DNA of 64,000 nucleotides from Homarus americanus (GCF_018991925.1 NW_024738608.1:4167767-4231766); one strand, 5' to 3'; counted from the first letter of the stretch, positions 1 to 13,877 are shown. The notes: generated from the letters alone by a model not told the origin. A program made the numbers and translations.

Positions 1-850
1 TGTTACACCAGCGTGAGAGGTGGCGGTGGATGGTTTCTGTTATGAGGGCGAGATTACGGTGGATGGTTGTGTTACACCAGAGTGAAAGTGGATGGTTCTG
101 TTACACCAGCGTGAAGGTGGATGGTTCTGTTACACCAGCGTGAGGGTGACGGTGGATGGTTCTATTGAGGGTATAGATTACGGTGGATGGTTGTGTTAAA
201 GCAGAGTGAGGTGGATGGTTCTGTTACACCAGTGTGAAGGTGGATGGCTCTGTTACACCAGCGTGGGGGTGACGGTGGATGGTTCTATTATGAGGGTATA
301 GATTACGGTGGATGGCTGTGTTAAAGCAGAGTGAAGGTGGATGGTTCTGTTACACCAGCGTGAGGGTGACGGTGGATGGTTCTGTTACACCAGCGTGAAG
401 GTGGATGGTTGTGTTAAACCTGGTGAAGGTGGATGGTTCTGTTACACCAGCGTGAGGTGAGAGGTGGATGGTTCTGTTACAGCGGGAGGGTGACGGTGGA
501 TGGTTCTTTATATGAGGGTATAGATTACGGTGGATGGTTGTGTTACACCAGAGTGAAGGTGGATGGTTTCTTACACCAGCGGGAGGGTGACGGTGGATGG
601 TTCTATTATGAAGATTGCGGTGGAAGGTTGTGTTACACCAGAGTGAAGGTGGATGGTTCTGTTACACCAGCGTGAGGGGTGACGGTGGATGGTTCTATTA
701 TGAGGGTATAGATTACGGTGGAAGGTTGTGTTACACCAGAGTGAAGGTGGATGTTTCTGTTACACCAGCGTGAGGTGGACGGTGGATAGTTCTATTAGAG
801 GGTATAAGATTACGGTGGTGGTTGTGTTACACCAGCGTGAAGGTGGATGA
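1..850. repeat. Minisatellite, about 29-bp unit with a longer composite period
   Basis: Tandem copies of a unit containing GTGGATGGTTCTGTTACACC followed by AGCGTGAAG. Some units are replaced by a related one containing TATGAGGGTATAGATTACGG, giving a composite period near 97 bp. Copies differ by substitutions and many single-base indels. The array starts at the window edge, so its left end is not seen. Short open frames inside it are fortuitous. Confidence 0.93.
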
Positions 851-1339
851 TCACACAGATGACGTCACCCCAAATAAACTGCCTTCCGTTCAACAACAAA
901 CAATAGCCAACGATTCCTTACTTATGGCGGTATGACTCATTCGTAAACAATGAAATAAAAGCCTCAACAAACACAAAGAACAAACACAGGTGTGGTCGAA
1001 GACAACAACAATACTCGCTTGTATAAACAAAATTTAGACATAAATTTTATCACTGGGAAAAATTTTGTGTTACGTTGCAGAGGACACTAAAACTCTCCTC
1101 GTCTCTTGCTGTTAAACCCAGAATGGAATTAAAGTAAAACAAATAAAACATAAAACACCATAAAACAATAAAGACAAAATAACAAGGCCATCCTTCAGCT
1201 GTAAATCATCAAATCTTTTCAGTTAATCTTCAAGAAACAACTGGGAAGTATAGACAAAATTAATGTTCTTTCAGGTAACTAAAGGTTATGGGTTTTGATC
1301 AATTATCTGGTGGATTCTAATGAGCAAGATTTGGTGTGG
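851..1339. other. AT-rich unique DNA, no gene seen
   Basis: Non-repetitive and AT-rich, with stops in all frames. It contains a perfect TGACGTCA palindrome at 861-868, directly after the minisatellite. Confidence 0.6.
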
Positions 1340-1367
1340 TGTGTGTGTGTGTGTGTGTGTGTGTGTG
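1340..1367. repeat. (TG)n microsatellite
   Basis: Uninterrupted TG dinucleotides. They lead into a G/T-rich stretch (1368-1610) with GGTGGT clusters, where a frame of about 90 codons stays open because of composition. I see no coding signature in it. Confidence 0.95.
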
Positions 1368-1666
1368 GTTGATTTGGGTAGTAGTAGTGGTGGTGGTGAG
1401 GTTGTTGGTGGTGAGACAGAGTGGGTGGTGGTGATACTGAGGGAGGATAGTGGGGTGGAGCTGGCGTCAGTGTCACTCCACAGAATTGAGTTGGGTTATA
1501 GTGACAGGATTTGGGGTGGTTGGTATGGGGTCCTACACAGGAGTGACGGGGCTAGGATGGTGGGCCCCAGGAGGGTAATGGTGCCCGGGGCAGAAGAATA
1601 GCAGTATACATGGGGTAGGTTGAGACGCCGGGGTCCGGTGCACAGAAACAATATTTTTTAAAGGTC

Positions 1667-1828
1667 CGCCACGGGGTGCTGGAGCTGTGGGAGATGACGC
1701 CTCACCACCACGGGGTGCTGGAGCTGTGGGAGATGACGCCTCACCACCACGGGGTGCTGGAGCTGTGGAGATGACGCCTCACCACCACGGGGTGCTGGAG
1801 CTGTGGAGATGACGCCTCACCACCACGC
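1667..1828. repeat. 39-bp tandem repeat, four copies
   Basis: Four consecutive copies of a GC-rich unit with core CCACGGGGTGCTGGAGCTGT. The later copies have lost one G from a GGG run. It ends just before the AT microsatellite. Confidence 0.95.
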
Positions 1829-1844
1829 CGGCCAGTGCTGTGAG

Positions 1845-1947
<103 letters not shown>

Positions 1948-2676
1948 ACCTACCTACCACCTAGCATGTCCCCGTGTAATCTTCGCGTCGTTCGGGCGAT
2001 CATCATGATCCTTCTCCGCTCTCATGAAGGCTTCCGGCAGCAGAACGTGGTGATACGCTGTACATGATCAGCGAGGCAAGATACAGGTAATCTCCGGGTG
2101 TGATGCCAGGTGTGTCGCAGGTAGGTCAGCCTAGACCTGTTGGTTGAGGCTCACCAGAGACCAGCAGAAAACATTTACCTTACTCAGGGTGGGCGCTGGA
2201 CGGTGTGTGCTGACCGAGGCCGACTATGAACCCTAACTACAGTATATATGTTCCCTGGTGTTCTGACAGGATTTATACAACATATTATACAAACTAAGAC
2301 ATAAGGACACTGTACTGGGGTAGTTGATACTTTCTTGGTCTGATATTCGGGTTTTACTGTCAATCTCATTTTGTGCTTGCATTAATTTTCACATAATAAA
2401 TAGTTCATAAGGTACTTTTGATGTTATATCCTATTTCTTTGTGAACAAAACAAAACGATCCAACAACGATTTTGAGCACTTACAGTAGCCTCGGGCGTGA
2501 CGTCATCAGAGGCTTAATCAATTATCTCCACACAGAACAAACCCGTAAGTAATTGGGTAAATTGACTTATCGTTCAATACTTTGTCTCATCAACTTCATC
2601 GTTATCTATAAGAGGATTAAACAATATAGTAGAATTTTACCCATTCACTGCAGGGGCCAACACTTTTTTGTATATA
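1948..2676. other. Unique DNA, no recognisable gene
   Basis: The first 180 bp are GC-richer and partly open on both strands, with no recognisable protein. The rest is AT-rich. A TGACGTCA palindrome lies at 2498-2505. Confidence 0.55.
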
Positions 2677-3154
2677 CCTAACCTAACCTAACTTCAACCT
2701 AACCTAACCTAACCTAACCAAGCCAAACCTAACCTACAACCTAACTTACCAAGCCAAACTAAAACAACCCAACCAGCGCACAACCAACCACAACCCAACA
2801 CAACCAAAGCCTAACCATACCTAACCACAACTCAACCTAACCCAACCTCAACCAACACAACTGTACAACACAACACAACACAACCCATGCTACAACCTAA
2901 CCCAACACAACCCCAAAGCAAAACCCAACCTGAAACCCAACCTAACACAACCGCCACCCACAACCCAACACAACCTAACCTAACTTCAACCTACCTAACA
3001 CAAACACAACCTACCAACCTAACCTAACCTAACCCAACTCAACCATACCTAACCCCTAACCTAACCACAAACCTAACCTAACCTAACCATACCTAACCTA
3101 CAACCCAACCTAACCTAACCTAACCAAACCAAACCCTAACCAAACCTAACCTAA
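2677..3154. repeat. Degenerate (AACCT)n, interstitial telomere-type repeat
   Basis: Begins and ends with clean AACCT pentamers, the complement of the arthropod telomere unit TTAGG. The middle is full of variants such as AACCC, CAACA and AACCAAAC. It is embedded in ordinary sequence, so it is interstitial and not a chromosome end. Confidence 0.93.
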
Positions 3155-3350
3155 TGCCTGACGATATTTGAAGCATAATATCTTCAGCATTTTCATTTAT
3201 AAACAGTAAAGTGAATCTCTTCTTCTACTGTAAACAGGAATTTTAAAGTTAATTAGTAGTTAGATAAAAGGTCAAGCCAGGTCAATCATGGTATTCAGCT
3301 GCGAGGCCCAGCACTCGACACCGAAAAGCAGTTTGGTGAAATGTGTCATG

Positions 3351-3843
3351 GTGAGTAGTGATCAGCTCCGTGGTGTGATCGTGGTGAAGTAGTGATCAGC
3401 TCTGTGATGTGATCGTGGTGAAGTAGTGATCTGCTCTATGGTGTGATCGTGTGAAGTGTGATCAGCTCTGTGATGTGATCGTGGTGAAGTAGTGATCTGC
3501 TCTGTGGTGTGATCGTAAGTGAAGTAGTGATCAGCTCTGTGGTGTGATCGTGGTGGTAGTGATCTGCTCTGTGATGTGATCGTGGTGAAGTAGTGATCTG
3601 CTCTGTGGTGTGATCGTAAGTGAAGTAGTGATCAGCTCTGTGTGTGATCGTGGTGAAGTAGTGATCAGCTCTATGGTGTGATCGTGGTGAAGTAATGATC
3701 AGCTCTATGGTGTGATCGTGGTGAAGTAGTGATCAGCTCTCTGGTGTGATCGTGGTGAAGTAGTGATCAGAGCTCTATGGTGTGATCGTGATGAAGTAGT
3801 GATCAGAGCTCTGTGGTGTGATCGTAGGTGAAGTAGTGATCAT
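3351..3843. repeat. 34-bp minisatellite, about 14 copies
   Basis: The unit reads GTGGTGAAGTAGTGATCAGC followed by TCTGTGGTGTGATC. Each copy carries the palindrome TGATCA or a one-base variant of it. Copies differ by point changes and small deletions. Confidence 0.95.
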
Positions 3844-5066
3844 GATAACTGAACTCATAATAATAACATACTCTTAAGACTCATACATGAACCAAACATC
3901 TACACAGGAGTCAATTAATGGAACTCTCGTGTTTGTGCCTACACCGTGAAATCATTGGACACGATAAGGAAAAATCCACTTGAGAAAGACAATAATTAAC
4001 GTTCGGGTCTTGTGGTATGTCTCACAGACTCTGGACAAGACTCTGTGTAGCGTTGCTTTAATCCCCATAAATGTGTTTCTGTTTAATTTCAAGTTGCTAT
4101 TTTATCTTATTTAGTCATACCTACTTCATTAACATACATGTATAAGAAACAGGTGAAGAGAGAAGGAGAGAGAGAGGAAGTAACACAACGTTTCACTCTG
4201 TCATTCCTATAATTTGCAGCCAGTCTTAATAATGAGCGTCAGTATAAAATACCTGGCGACACCTTCTGTTAATTGACAACACCAAATATGGATTACGTCT
4301 CTAAGAATATTTACCTGAGGTCAAAGGTTAAATGAGGTGGACGGGGTATTATTTATTTTATTAATTACTTTATTTCGTATTATTTTATTTAGTATTATTT
4401 ACATATTCTAACTTATGAAGCTTAAATAAAATATATTACACCATTAATATCTTCATTTTTCTTTATAATCTCTTTATCATAATCCTTCTCGCTTTCTTAA
4501 GATAAAATTATTGTTTTCTTGATATTTTTTTATTGTGATAATGAGTAACATCATTCATTCGTATTTTTTATATTTATTTTAATTTAATCTTACCATGTTG
4601 GATGTTTTCTGGGCTGGGGTCATTAATGAGAGGTGGGGAGGAAGGAAGGGGAAGAAGGGCATGCCCCCCCTCCCATAAAACATTAGCCTCTCACACCTCA
4701 CCTGCTTTAAGCTTGTAAAACAGGAAATGAGAAGCGGTAAGGGATATTTCTTTCCTGTGATGTCTTGTTCGTCTCCATCTTGCTAATAATTCAATCTCTT
4801 GAGTCCTTAAGGGGAAGGGTGGGAGGGGAAGGGGTGAGGATACAGGTATTAAATTCTACAAATAACATTCTTGCGTTCTTCTCTTGTTCAATTTGTATCA
4901 TGTGGATTACAAATGAAGACATGAATGTAGATATGTGTATCCGGTGCTAAATATACAGCGCACCTTTTCCGGCCATAAAGACCGTGTCATAATCTATATA
5001 CCATAGTTACGGCCGCCTTTAAGCTCGTCGTCCGCCACCCCACCTTCCTGCCAAAACATATGTGGT
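3844..5066. other. AT-rich unique DNA
   Basis: Nothing recognisable. There is a short G-rich to C-rich stretch around 4630-4680. The frames present are short and look random. Confidence 0.55.
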
Positions 5067-5424
5067 GTGGCAGGGCGGCCAGGAGCTAGGGAATTTAACA
5101 CCCTCTCCATCAAATTTTACTGCCTCTACCGTGCAATGTGGAATTTTGGTCTAGAGCCTAAGAGATTGGGGGATCACTATCTACAGGGTCGACTGGGGAT
5201 AGAGACGACCTGTTGCCTATCCATCAGAGTTGAGGATAGCCATCTGCTGCAAGCCAACGTGTTCGACCTCGAGGTTAAGCATAAAGAATGTCGGTCGTGA
5301 GGTTAAACTTGTGGATGTGTTCCCAGCCTCTACATACATTATCCTCATTACTGACGTCACGTGTAAACAGCTGGCGACCGGAAGCGAGGTGATGTTCCCT
5401 GATCCTTGGTTAACACAACTGTGA
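5067..5424 (+). pseudogene. Two overlapping open frames, possibly one frameshifted coding fragment
   Basis: One frame is open from 5067 (GTG, not a convincing start) to a stop at 5300. A second, shifted frame is open from 5230 to 5424. Both have mixed amino-acid composition without low complexity, and together they could be one coding sequence broken by a frameshift near 5240-5300. No domain or motif is recognised and there is no clear splice site. Chance is a real alternative because the GC-richer DNA here has few stops. A TGACGTCA overlapping CACGTG lies at 5352-5362. Confidence 0.12.
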
Positions 5425-5490
5425 ATTTTTAGCGCTTAAAATATACTGAACTCTGTGAATAACTAAATCTTCTGGCGCGTGCGTGTATAT

Positions 5491-5540
<50 letters not shown>

Positions 5541-5554
5541 GTGTGTGTGTGTGT
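5491..5554. repeat. (TG)n microsatellite
   Basis: TG dinucleotides with one CG interruption, preceded by TGTATATGTGTATG. Confidence 0.96.
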
Positions 5555-6381
5555 GGCAAGCATTTCAAACTACTCGTGTACGTTTGGATGTGTGCTGTAA
5601 ATTTCGTAGAAAATAAAACAACACATTCCTCCTCAGACAAATTAAATGTAAACATAGTCTAAGGCCATAAGGATGTGATGAAGACAGCCTCGTGTGAAGG
5701 AGTTTAGTGGTGATAACTCTGTGTGTCTCTGGGTGGCGTCACACTACCACATGCTCAGCTATAAAGACCATTGACGCCACACTGTTTTGTTATCGTTTAC
5801 ATTACATTACTCTCACTATTATAGCCTCCATATTCTTACACAGTCGCTTAGGTTCACAAGTAAGTCAAACAAGACAAAACCACTCATTCAAACGCCATGG
5901 CATGAAACTGATTCTCTGGTGATATTACGATAATCCTGCTGCCCTAGGAAACTACTTTTATAGAACTAACTTACGTAAGCATTATATCCCTACAACCTTG
6001 AAGAATTATTATGTTACAACAACCATCCTAGATCCTGTATAAGGCTCACACTGCCCAGCCTGGTAGCTCACACAGGCGGGTGGTGAGTGAGCCCTCCTGA
6101 CAACAACCTTGCTTTGAAGTATATTAGTAAGTGTGGAGAATATCTGTGTGAAGAAAATTATCATATACTGATTTATGGGAAACTGGGTTATGTTTTATCT
6201 CTTTTATTTTCTTAATATTTTATCAAGAAACACAACAGAATTGGACCAGTTTTATGTCTCTTAATTTAATATACAGTAAACTGATAAGCTAGAACCTCTA
6301 TATAATTCACTATATTATATACCGCTATTATATATTATATTTTCTCGCCGTGTTTCCCATTCTTCATTTTATGCTTGATGG

Positions 6382-6382
<1 letters not shown>
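5555..6382. other. AT-rich unique DNA
   Basis: No gene recognised. A small imperfect hairpin with GCTCAC and GTGAGC-type arms lies around 6065-6092. The last 200 bp are very AT-rich. Confidence 0.5.
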
Positions 6383-6675
<293 letters not shown>

Positions 6676-6817
6676 CTTATCTTTCATAACATAGACCAAT
6701 AGCTGACCTACACACACACATTAATAAGAGATATACCGTAATTAATTTATTTACCTGAATATAATTAAACAGGTGATAGTTGTACCTATGTTACCTCACC
6801 CCCCTTAGAGAGTGTCG

Positions 6818-9800
6818 CCTCACAACAAACACAACACCACACCTCTCCTCACAACAAACACAACAAACACAACACCTCACAACAAACACAACACCACACC
6901 TCTCCTCACGACAAACACAACACCCACAACAAACACAACACCAAACCTCTCCTCACAACAAACACAAAAACACATCCACCTCACAACAAACACAACACCA
7001 CACAACAAACACAACACACCTCTCCTCTTCTTCACAACAAACACAACACCTCACAACAAACACACACACCTCACAACAAACACAACACCCCACAACAAAC
7101 ACAACACCAAGCCTCTCCTCACAACAAACACAACAAACACACATCCACCTCACAACAAACACAACACCACACAACAAACACAACACCACACCTCTCCTCA
7201 CAACAAACACAACACCTCACAACAAACACAACACCTCACAACAAACACAACACCTCTGACAAACCTGTACCTCACAACAAACACAACTTGCCTCACAACA
7301 AACACAACACCACCTCTCCTCAGAACAAACGCAGCCACCTCACAACAAACACAACACCTCACCTCTCTCACAACAAACACAACACCTCACAACAAACTAC
7401 AACACCACACCTCTCCTCCACAGCAAACACAACACCTCACAACAAACAACACCTCACCTCTCCTCACAACAAACACAACACCTCACAACAAACAGCAACA
7501 CCACACACTCTCCTCACAACAAACACAACTACCTCACAACAAACACAACACCACCTCTCCTCACAACAAACACAACACCTCACAACAAACACAACACCTC
7601 CTCTCCTCACAACAAACACATCACCACACACACCTCTCCTCACAACAAACACAACACCACACTCCTCCTCTCACAACAAACACAACACCACACCTCTCCT
7701 CACAACAAACACAACACCCCACAACAAACACAACACCAAACCTCTCCTCACAACAAACACAACAAACACATCACCTCACAGCAAACACAGCACCACACAA
7801 CAAACACAACACCACCTCTCCTCACAACAAACACAACACCTCACAAAACACAACACCTCACAACAAACACAACACCTCACAACAAACACAACACCCCACA
7901 ACAAACACAACACCAAACCTCTCCTCACAACAAACACAACAAACACATCCACCTCACAACAGAACACAACACTTTACAACAAACACAACACCACCTCCTC
8001 ACAAGCAAACACAACCTCACATAAACACAACACCTCACATCAAACACAACACCTCACAACAAACTACAACACCTCACAACAAACACAACACCTCCACAAC
8101 AAACATGGCACCTCACAACAAACACAACACCACACCTCTCCTCATAACAAAGCACAACACCTCACAACAAACACAACACCTCACCTCTCCTCACAACAAA
8201 CACAACACCTCACAGCAAACACAGCACCACACCTCTCCTCACAACAAATACAACACCACACACCTCTCCTCACAACAAACACAGCACCACACCTCTCCTC
8301 CAACAAAAACAACACCTCACAACAAACACAACACCTCACAACAAACACAACACCACACCTCTCCTCTGTAAACACAACACCTCACAACAAACACAACACC
8401 ACACCTCTCCTCACAACAAACACAACACCACACCTCTCCTCACAACAAACACAACACCTCACAACAAACACAACACCACACCTCTCCTCACAACAAACAC
8501 AACACCACACCTCTCTCTCACAACAAACACAACACCTCACAACAAACACAACACCACCTCTCCTCACAACAAACACAACCTCACAACAAACACAACACCT
8601 CACCTCCTCACAACAAACACACCTCACAACAAACACAACACCACACACTCTCCTCACAACAAACACAACACCTCCTCTCCTCACAAACACAACACCTCAC
8701 CTCTCCTCAACAAACACAACACCACACCTCTCCTCACAACAAACACAACACCTCACAACAAACACAACACCACACCTCTCCTCACAACAAACACAACACC
8801 ACACCTCTCCTCACAACAAACACAACACCTCACAACAGACACAACACCTCACCTCTCCTCACAACAAACACAACACCTCACAACAAACACAACACCACAC
8901 CTCTCCCTCTACAAACACAACACCTCACCTCTCCTCACAACAAACACAACACCTCACAACAAACACAACACCACACCTCTCCTCACAACAAACCAACAAA
9001 CACACACCTCACAACAAACACAACACCACCTCTCCTCACAGCAAACACAGCACCACACCTCTCCTCACAACAAACACAACACCTCACAAAAAACACACAG
9101 CACCTCTCCTCACAACAAACACAACAAACACAACTACTCACAACAAACACAACACCACACACTCCTCTACCACAACAAACACAACTACCTCACAACAAAC
9201 ACAACACCTCACAACAAACACAACACCACACCTCTCCTCTGTAAACTCACAACACCACACCTCTCCTCACAACAACCACAACACCTCACAACAAACACAA
9301 CACCACACCTCTCCTCACAACAAACACAACACCACACCTCTCCTCACAACCAAACACAACACCTCCTCTCCTCTGTAAACACAACACTTACCTCACAACA
9401 AACACAACACCACACCTCTCCTCACAACAAACACAACACCACACACTCTCCTCACAACAAACACAACACCTCACAACAAACACAACACCACACACCTCTC
9501 CTCACAACAAACACACAACACCTCACAACAAACACAACACCACACCTCTCCTCACAACAAACACAACACCACCTCTCCTCACAACAAACACAACACCTCA
9601 CCTCTCCTCAAACCACACCCTCACACAACACAACACACACCTCTCACAACAAACACACACCACTCTCCTCACAACAAACACAACACCTCTGTAAACACAA
9701 CACCACACCTCTCCTCACAACAAACACAACACCTCACAACAAACACAACACCACACACTCTCCTCACAACAAACACAACACCACACTCTCCTCACAACAA

Positions 9801-11894
9801 ACACAACACCACACCTCTCCTCACAACAAACACAACTTACCTCTATAAACAACACCACCTCTCCTCACAACAAACACAACACCTCACAACAAACACAACA
9901 CCACACCTCTCCTCACAACAAACACAACACCACACCTCTCTCCTCACAACAAACACAACACCTCACCCAACAAACACAACACCTTACCCCTCTCCTCACA
10001 ACAAACACAACACCTCACAACAAACACAACACCACACCTCTCCTCACAACAAACACAACACCACACCCTCTCCTCACAACAAACACAACACCTCACAACA
10101 AACACAACACCACACCTCTCCTCACAACAAACCTGGCCACCACACCTCTCCTCACAACAAACACAACACCACCACTCTCCTAACAAAAACACAACACCAC
10201 ACCTCTCCTCTATAAACACAACACCACCTCTCCTCACAACAAACACAACACCTCACAACAAACCACAACACCACACCTCTCCTCACAACAAACACAACAC
10301 CACACCTCTCCTCCCAAACACAACACCACACCTCTCCTCACAACAAACACAACACCTCACCTCTCCTCACAACAAACACAACACCTCACAACAAACACAA
10401 CACCACACCTCTCCTCACAACAAACACAACACCTCACCTCTCCTCACAACAAACACAACACCTCACCTCTCCTCACAACAAACACAACACCACACCTCTC
10501 CTCACAACAAACACAACACCTCACCTCTCCTCACAACAAACACAACACCTCACATAAACACAACACCACACCTCTCCTCTATACAACACAACACATCACC
10601 TCTCACTACAACAAACCCACCACACCTCTCCTCACAACAAACACAACACCTCACAACAAACACAACACCACACCTCTCACTCACAACAAACACAACACCT
10701 CACAACAAACACAACACCACACACCTCTCCTCACAACAAAACACAACACCACACCTCTCTCTGCAAACACAACACCTCACAACAAACACACAACACCACA
10801 CCTCTCCTCACAACAAACACAACAAACACAGCTACCTCACAACAAACACAACCACACTCTCTCACAAACACACTCTGAAACCACAACACCACCCTCTCAC
10901 CTCTCTCTAAACACAACACACTCACAACAAACACAACACCACACCTCTCAAACACAACACCACACCTCTCCTCACAACAAACACAACACCACCTCTCCTC
11001 TCAACAAAAACAACACCTCACAACAAACACAACACCACACCTCTCCTCACAACAAACACAACAAACCTTACCTTGTAAACACAACACCACTCTCCTCACA
11101 ACAAACACAACACGCATTACACAAACTACAACACCTCCCCAACAAACACAACACCACACCTCTCCTCACAACAAACACAACAACACAACTTTCTCACAAC
11201 AAACACAACACCACACCTCTCTCCAACAAACACAACACCACACCTCTCCTCACAACAAACACAACCCTCTCTACCAACACCACACCTCTCCTCACAACAA
11301 ACACAACACCACACCTCTCCTCACAACAAAACAACACCACACAAACAACACCACACCCTCTCTACAACAAACAAACACAACACCACACCTCTCCTCACAC
11401 AAAACAAACACCACCTTTCCTCACAACACACAACACCACACCTCTCCTCACAACAAACACAACACCACACCTCTCCTCCACAACAAACCTCACAACAAAC
11501 ACAACACCACACCTCTCCTCACAACAAACACAACACCTCACCTCTCCTCACAACAAACACAACACCTCACAACAAACACAACCACACCTCTCCTCACAAC
11601 AAACACAACCACACCTCTCCTCATAACAAACACAACAGCACCACACCTCTCCTCACATCAAACACAACACAACACCTCTCCTCACAACAAAACAACACCT
11701 CACAACAAACACAACACCACACTCTCTCTCCTCAACAAACACAACACCACCTCTCCTCACAACAAAACAACACCTCTCAACAAACACAACACCACACCTC
11801 CTCTGTAAACACAACACACACTCTCTCTCACAACAAACACAACACCTCACAACAAACACAACACCACACCTCTCCTCTGCAAACACAACACAAC
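6818..11894. repeat. 5-kb satellite of interspersed 19-bp and 29-bp units
   Basis: Every unit shares the core ACAACAAACACAACACC. The short unit continues with TC (19 bp). The long unit inserts ACACCTCTCCTC-type sequence (29 bp). Units occur singly or in runs, most often alternating. A rarer subtype with CTCTGTAAACACAAC recurs along the array (for example near 8367, 9238, 9373, 9686 and 11803). The + strand is nearly free of G. Neither unit length is a multiple of three and the array lacks stops, so frames of 500-700 codons are open on the + strand. These are not genes. Divergence and indels increase after about 10.5 kb. Confidence 0.97.
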
Positions 11895-12276
11895 ATTTTC
11901 TATAACATATTCAAACCTCCTCTCTGATTCACGATTGACAGGGCGGGAAGTAGTTTACTTGTGACTAATGAATATTATGAGCGAAAACACATTTTACCGT
12001 TTCATATTTTTTTGATTTACACATCAGATATTTGAGATTTTTCCTATTTATATATACCAAAAATAAAAGTAAATACATATAAAAAGATTCTAGTTGTCGT
12101 TTTTTTTTATATACTATATTTTAGAGTACCATCATACGTTCATGAATCAGGTAGAAAACGCTTATAAAACACCTGGTCATATTTTAAGGTGTTTGGATAG
12201 TAATATGAAAAGTTTCTTCTCGTTCCTGAATTTTAACAAACTCAATATTGTATAAACTTGCTACATAATAGTCGAG
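11895..12276. other. AT-rich unique DNA
   Basis: Follows the satellite without a recognisable boundary motif. There are stops in all frames and nothing recognisable. Confidence 0.55.

Positions 12277-12342
<66 letters not shown>
12277..12342. repeat. (CT)n microsatellite
   Basis: CT dinucleotides with a single phase slip (CTCTCCTCT) in the middle. Confidence 0.96.
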
Positions 12343-13102
12343 ATTCATATTCTTGTCTTTCTCTCGTTATCTATTTCCTTTTTATTATTTTCTATTAAGT
12401 TTTTACAAGTTCTTCAATTCCTCTTCTATCCACCAATTTTTCCATCCTTGTAATTTCCGTCTTTCTTCCTAATTCCTTATTCCTTTTTACCTCCTCATAT
12501 CCCTTTTTCCTATCTTCTCTTTCTCATTTTTCCTCATTTTGTCTTCTTACAAATTCCCTCTCTCTTCTTTCATACCTATTCTTCTCTTACTTCCTCTTCT
12601 TCTTCTTGCCTCTCCCTCCCACTCATTTTGACATGCTACCTTCCTCTCCTGCCCCTCTCCCTCTCACTGCCTCTCTCTCCTCCCTCACTGCCCTCTCTCC
12701 CCTCTACCCCAGCTTCTCTCCCGCCATCTCACCGCTTCTATCTCCCCTCCTCTCACTGTCTCTCTCTCTCCCTCCTTGCCTCTCTCTCCCTCCTTGCCCC
12801 TCTCACCCCTCTCACTGCCTCTCTCTCCCTCCCCTCACTGCCCCTCTCCCCTCCTCCCCTGCTCTCTTATCCTCACCGCCTCTCTCCTCCCTCACTGCCT
12901 CTCTCTCTCCCTGTGCCTTCACCCCTCTCACTGCCTCTCTCTCCCCTCCCTCACTGCCTCTCTCCTCTCCTCCTCCCCCTGCTCTCTCTCCGGCCATCTC
13001 ACCGCCCTCTCTCCCTCCCTCACTGCCTCTCTCTCTCCCCCTCCTTCACCCCTCTCACCCTCTCACTGCCTCTCTCCCTCCTTTCTCTCCCCTCATCCTC
13101 CA
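12343..13102. repeat. Pyrimidine-rich low-complexity block
   Basis: T/C-rich to about 12600, then a degenerate tandem series built on CTCTCACTGCCTCTCTCTCC. The + strand is open in two or three frames because stop codons need purines. The Ser/Pro/Leu-rich frames here are artefacts. Confidence 0.88.
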
Positions 13103-13127
13103 CGCTACCCGACACTATGCAAATGAG
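13103..13127. repeat. Copy 1 of a 24-bp dispersed motif
   Basis: Core ACTATGCAAATGA preceded by CGCTACCCGAC, directly after a C/T-rich block. A second copy (20 of 24 bases identical by eye) lies at 14218-14241, also after a C/T-rich block. It includes an octamer-type ATGCAAAT. Confidence 0.5.
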
Positions 13128-13167
13128 GAAGACACCTATGGTTATCAGGCAAGTTTGTTTAAGTCTC

Positions 13168-13505
13168 CCTCATCACAACCACCACTACCTCATCACCTTC
13201 TATCCCCACCACTATCTCATCACCATAACCTCACCCACCATTATGCCATCACCACCACTACCTCATCACCACCACTACCTCATCACCACCACTACCTCAT
13301 CACCACCACTACCTCATCACCACCACTACCTCATCACCACCACTACCTCAACACCACCACTACCTCATCACCACCACTACCTCATCACCACCACTACCTC
13401 ATCACCTTCTCATTACCACCACTACCTCATCACCTTCTCATCACCACCACTACCCCATCACCACTACAACTCCTCACCATCACTACCCCAACCTTCACCA
13501 CCAAC

Positions 13506-13507
<2 letters not shown>
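13168..13507. repeat. 17-bp minisatellite
   Basis: Tandem CTCATCACCACCACTAC units, clean between about 13240 and 13400 and degenerate at both ends. Confidence 0.95.

Positions 13508-13575
<68 letters not shown>
13508..13575. repeat. (CT)n microsatellite
   Basis: Uninterrupted CT dinucleotides ending in TTTCTCTTC. A T/C-rich unique stretch follows to 13877 with no gene seen. Confidence 0.96.
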
Positions 13576-13576
<1 letters not shown>

Positions 13577-13877
13577 CACTTTCTTTCATTCCATTGTCGT
13601 CCGTGCTATTTCTTCTTCGTCTTCATGGCCTATATATTATTCATAGAGTTGTCGTCACTTTTCGTCACTATTTCGTCCTGTTGGTCTTCATTCTTCACTT
13701 CATACCCGCTTCATTCCTCGAGAAGATCCAAGTCGTATTATTCTTTTCCACTTCACTTAAACCTGTGAATGATTCTCTTCCTTCCTCCTCCTCCTTCCTT
13801 CACACCTTCCTACATCATCTCCATCATCCTTATTTCCTGTTGTTATTCTTAGTTCTCCTTATTTCCCTCACACTCGG

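Noticed and set aside
2677..3154. A true telomere end
   Set aside because: The AACCT block is degenerate and flanked by unique sequence on both sides.
3351..3843. CRISPR-like regular repeats
   Set aside because: Units are directly tandem without unique spacers, in a eukaryotic context. The same applies to all other arrays here.
6812..9378. Very long + strand open frames (about 520 and 700 codons, His/Asn/Thr/Gln-rich)
   Set aside because: They lie wholly in the 19/29-bp satellite. More than one frame is open over the same DNA and unit lengths are not multiples of three, so there is no consistent protein.
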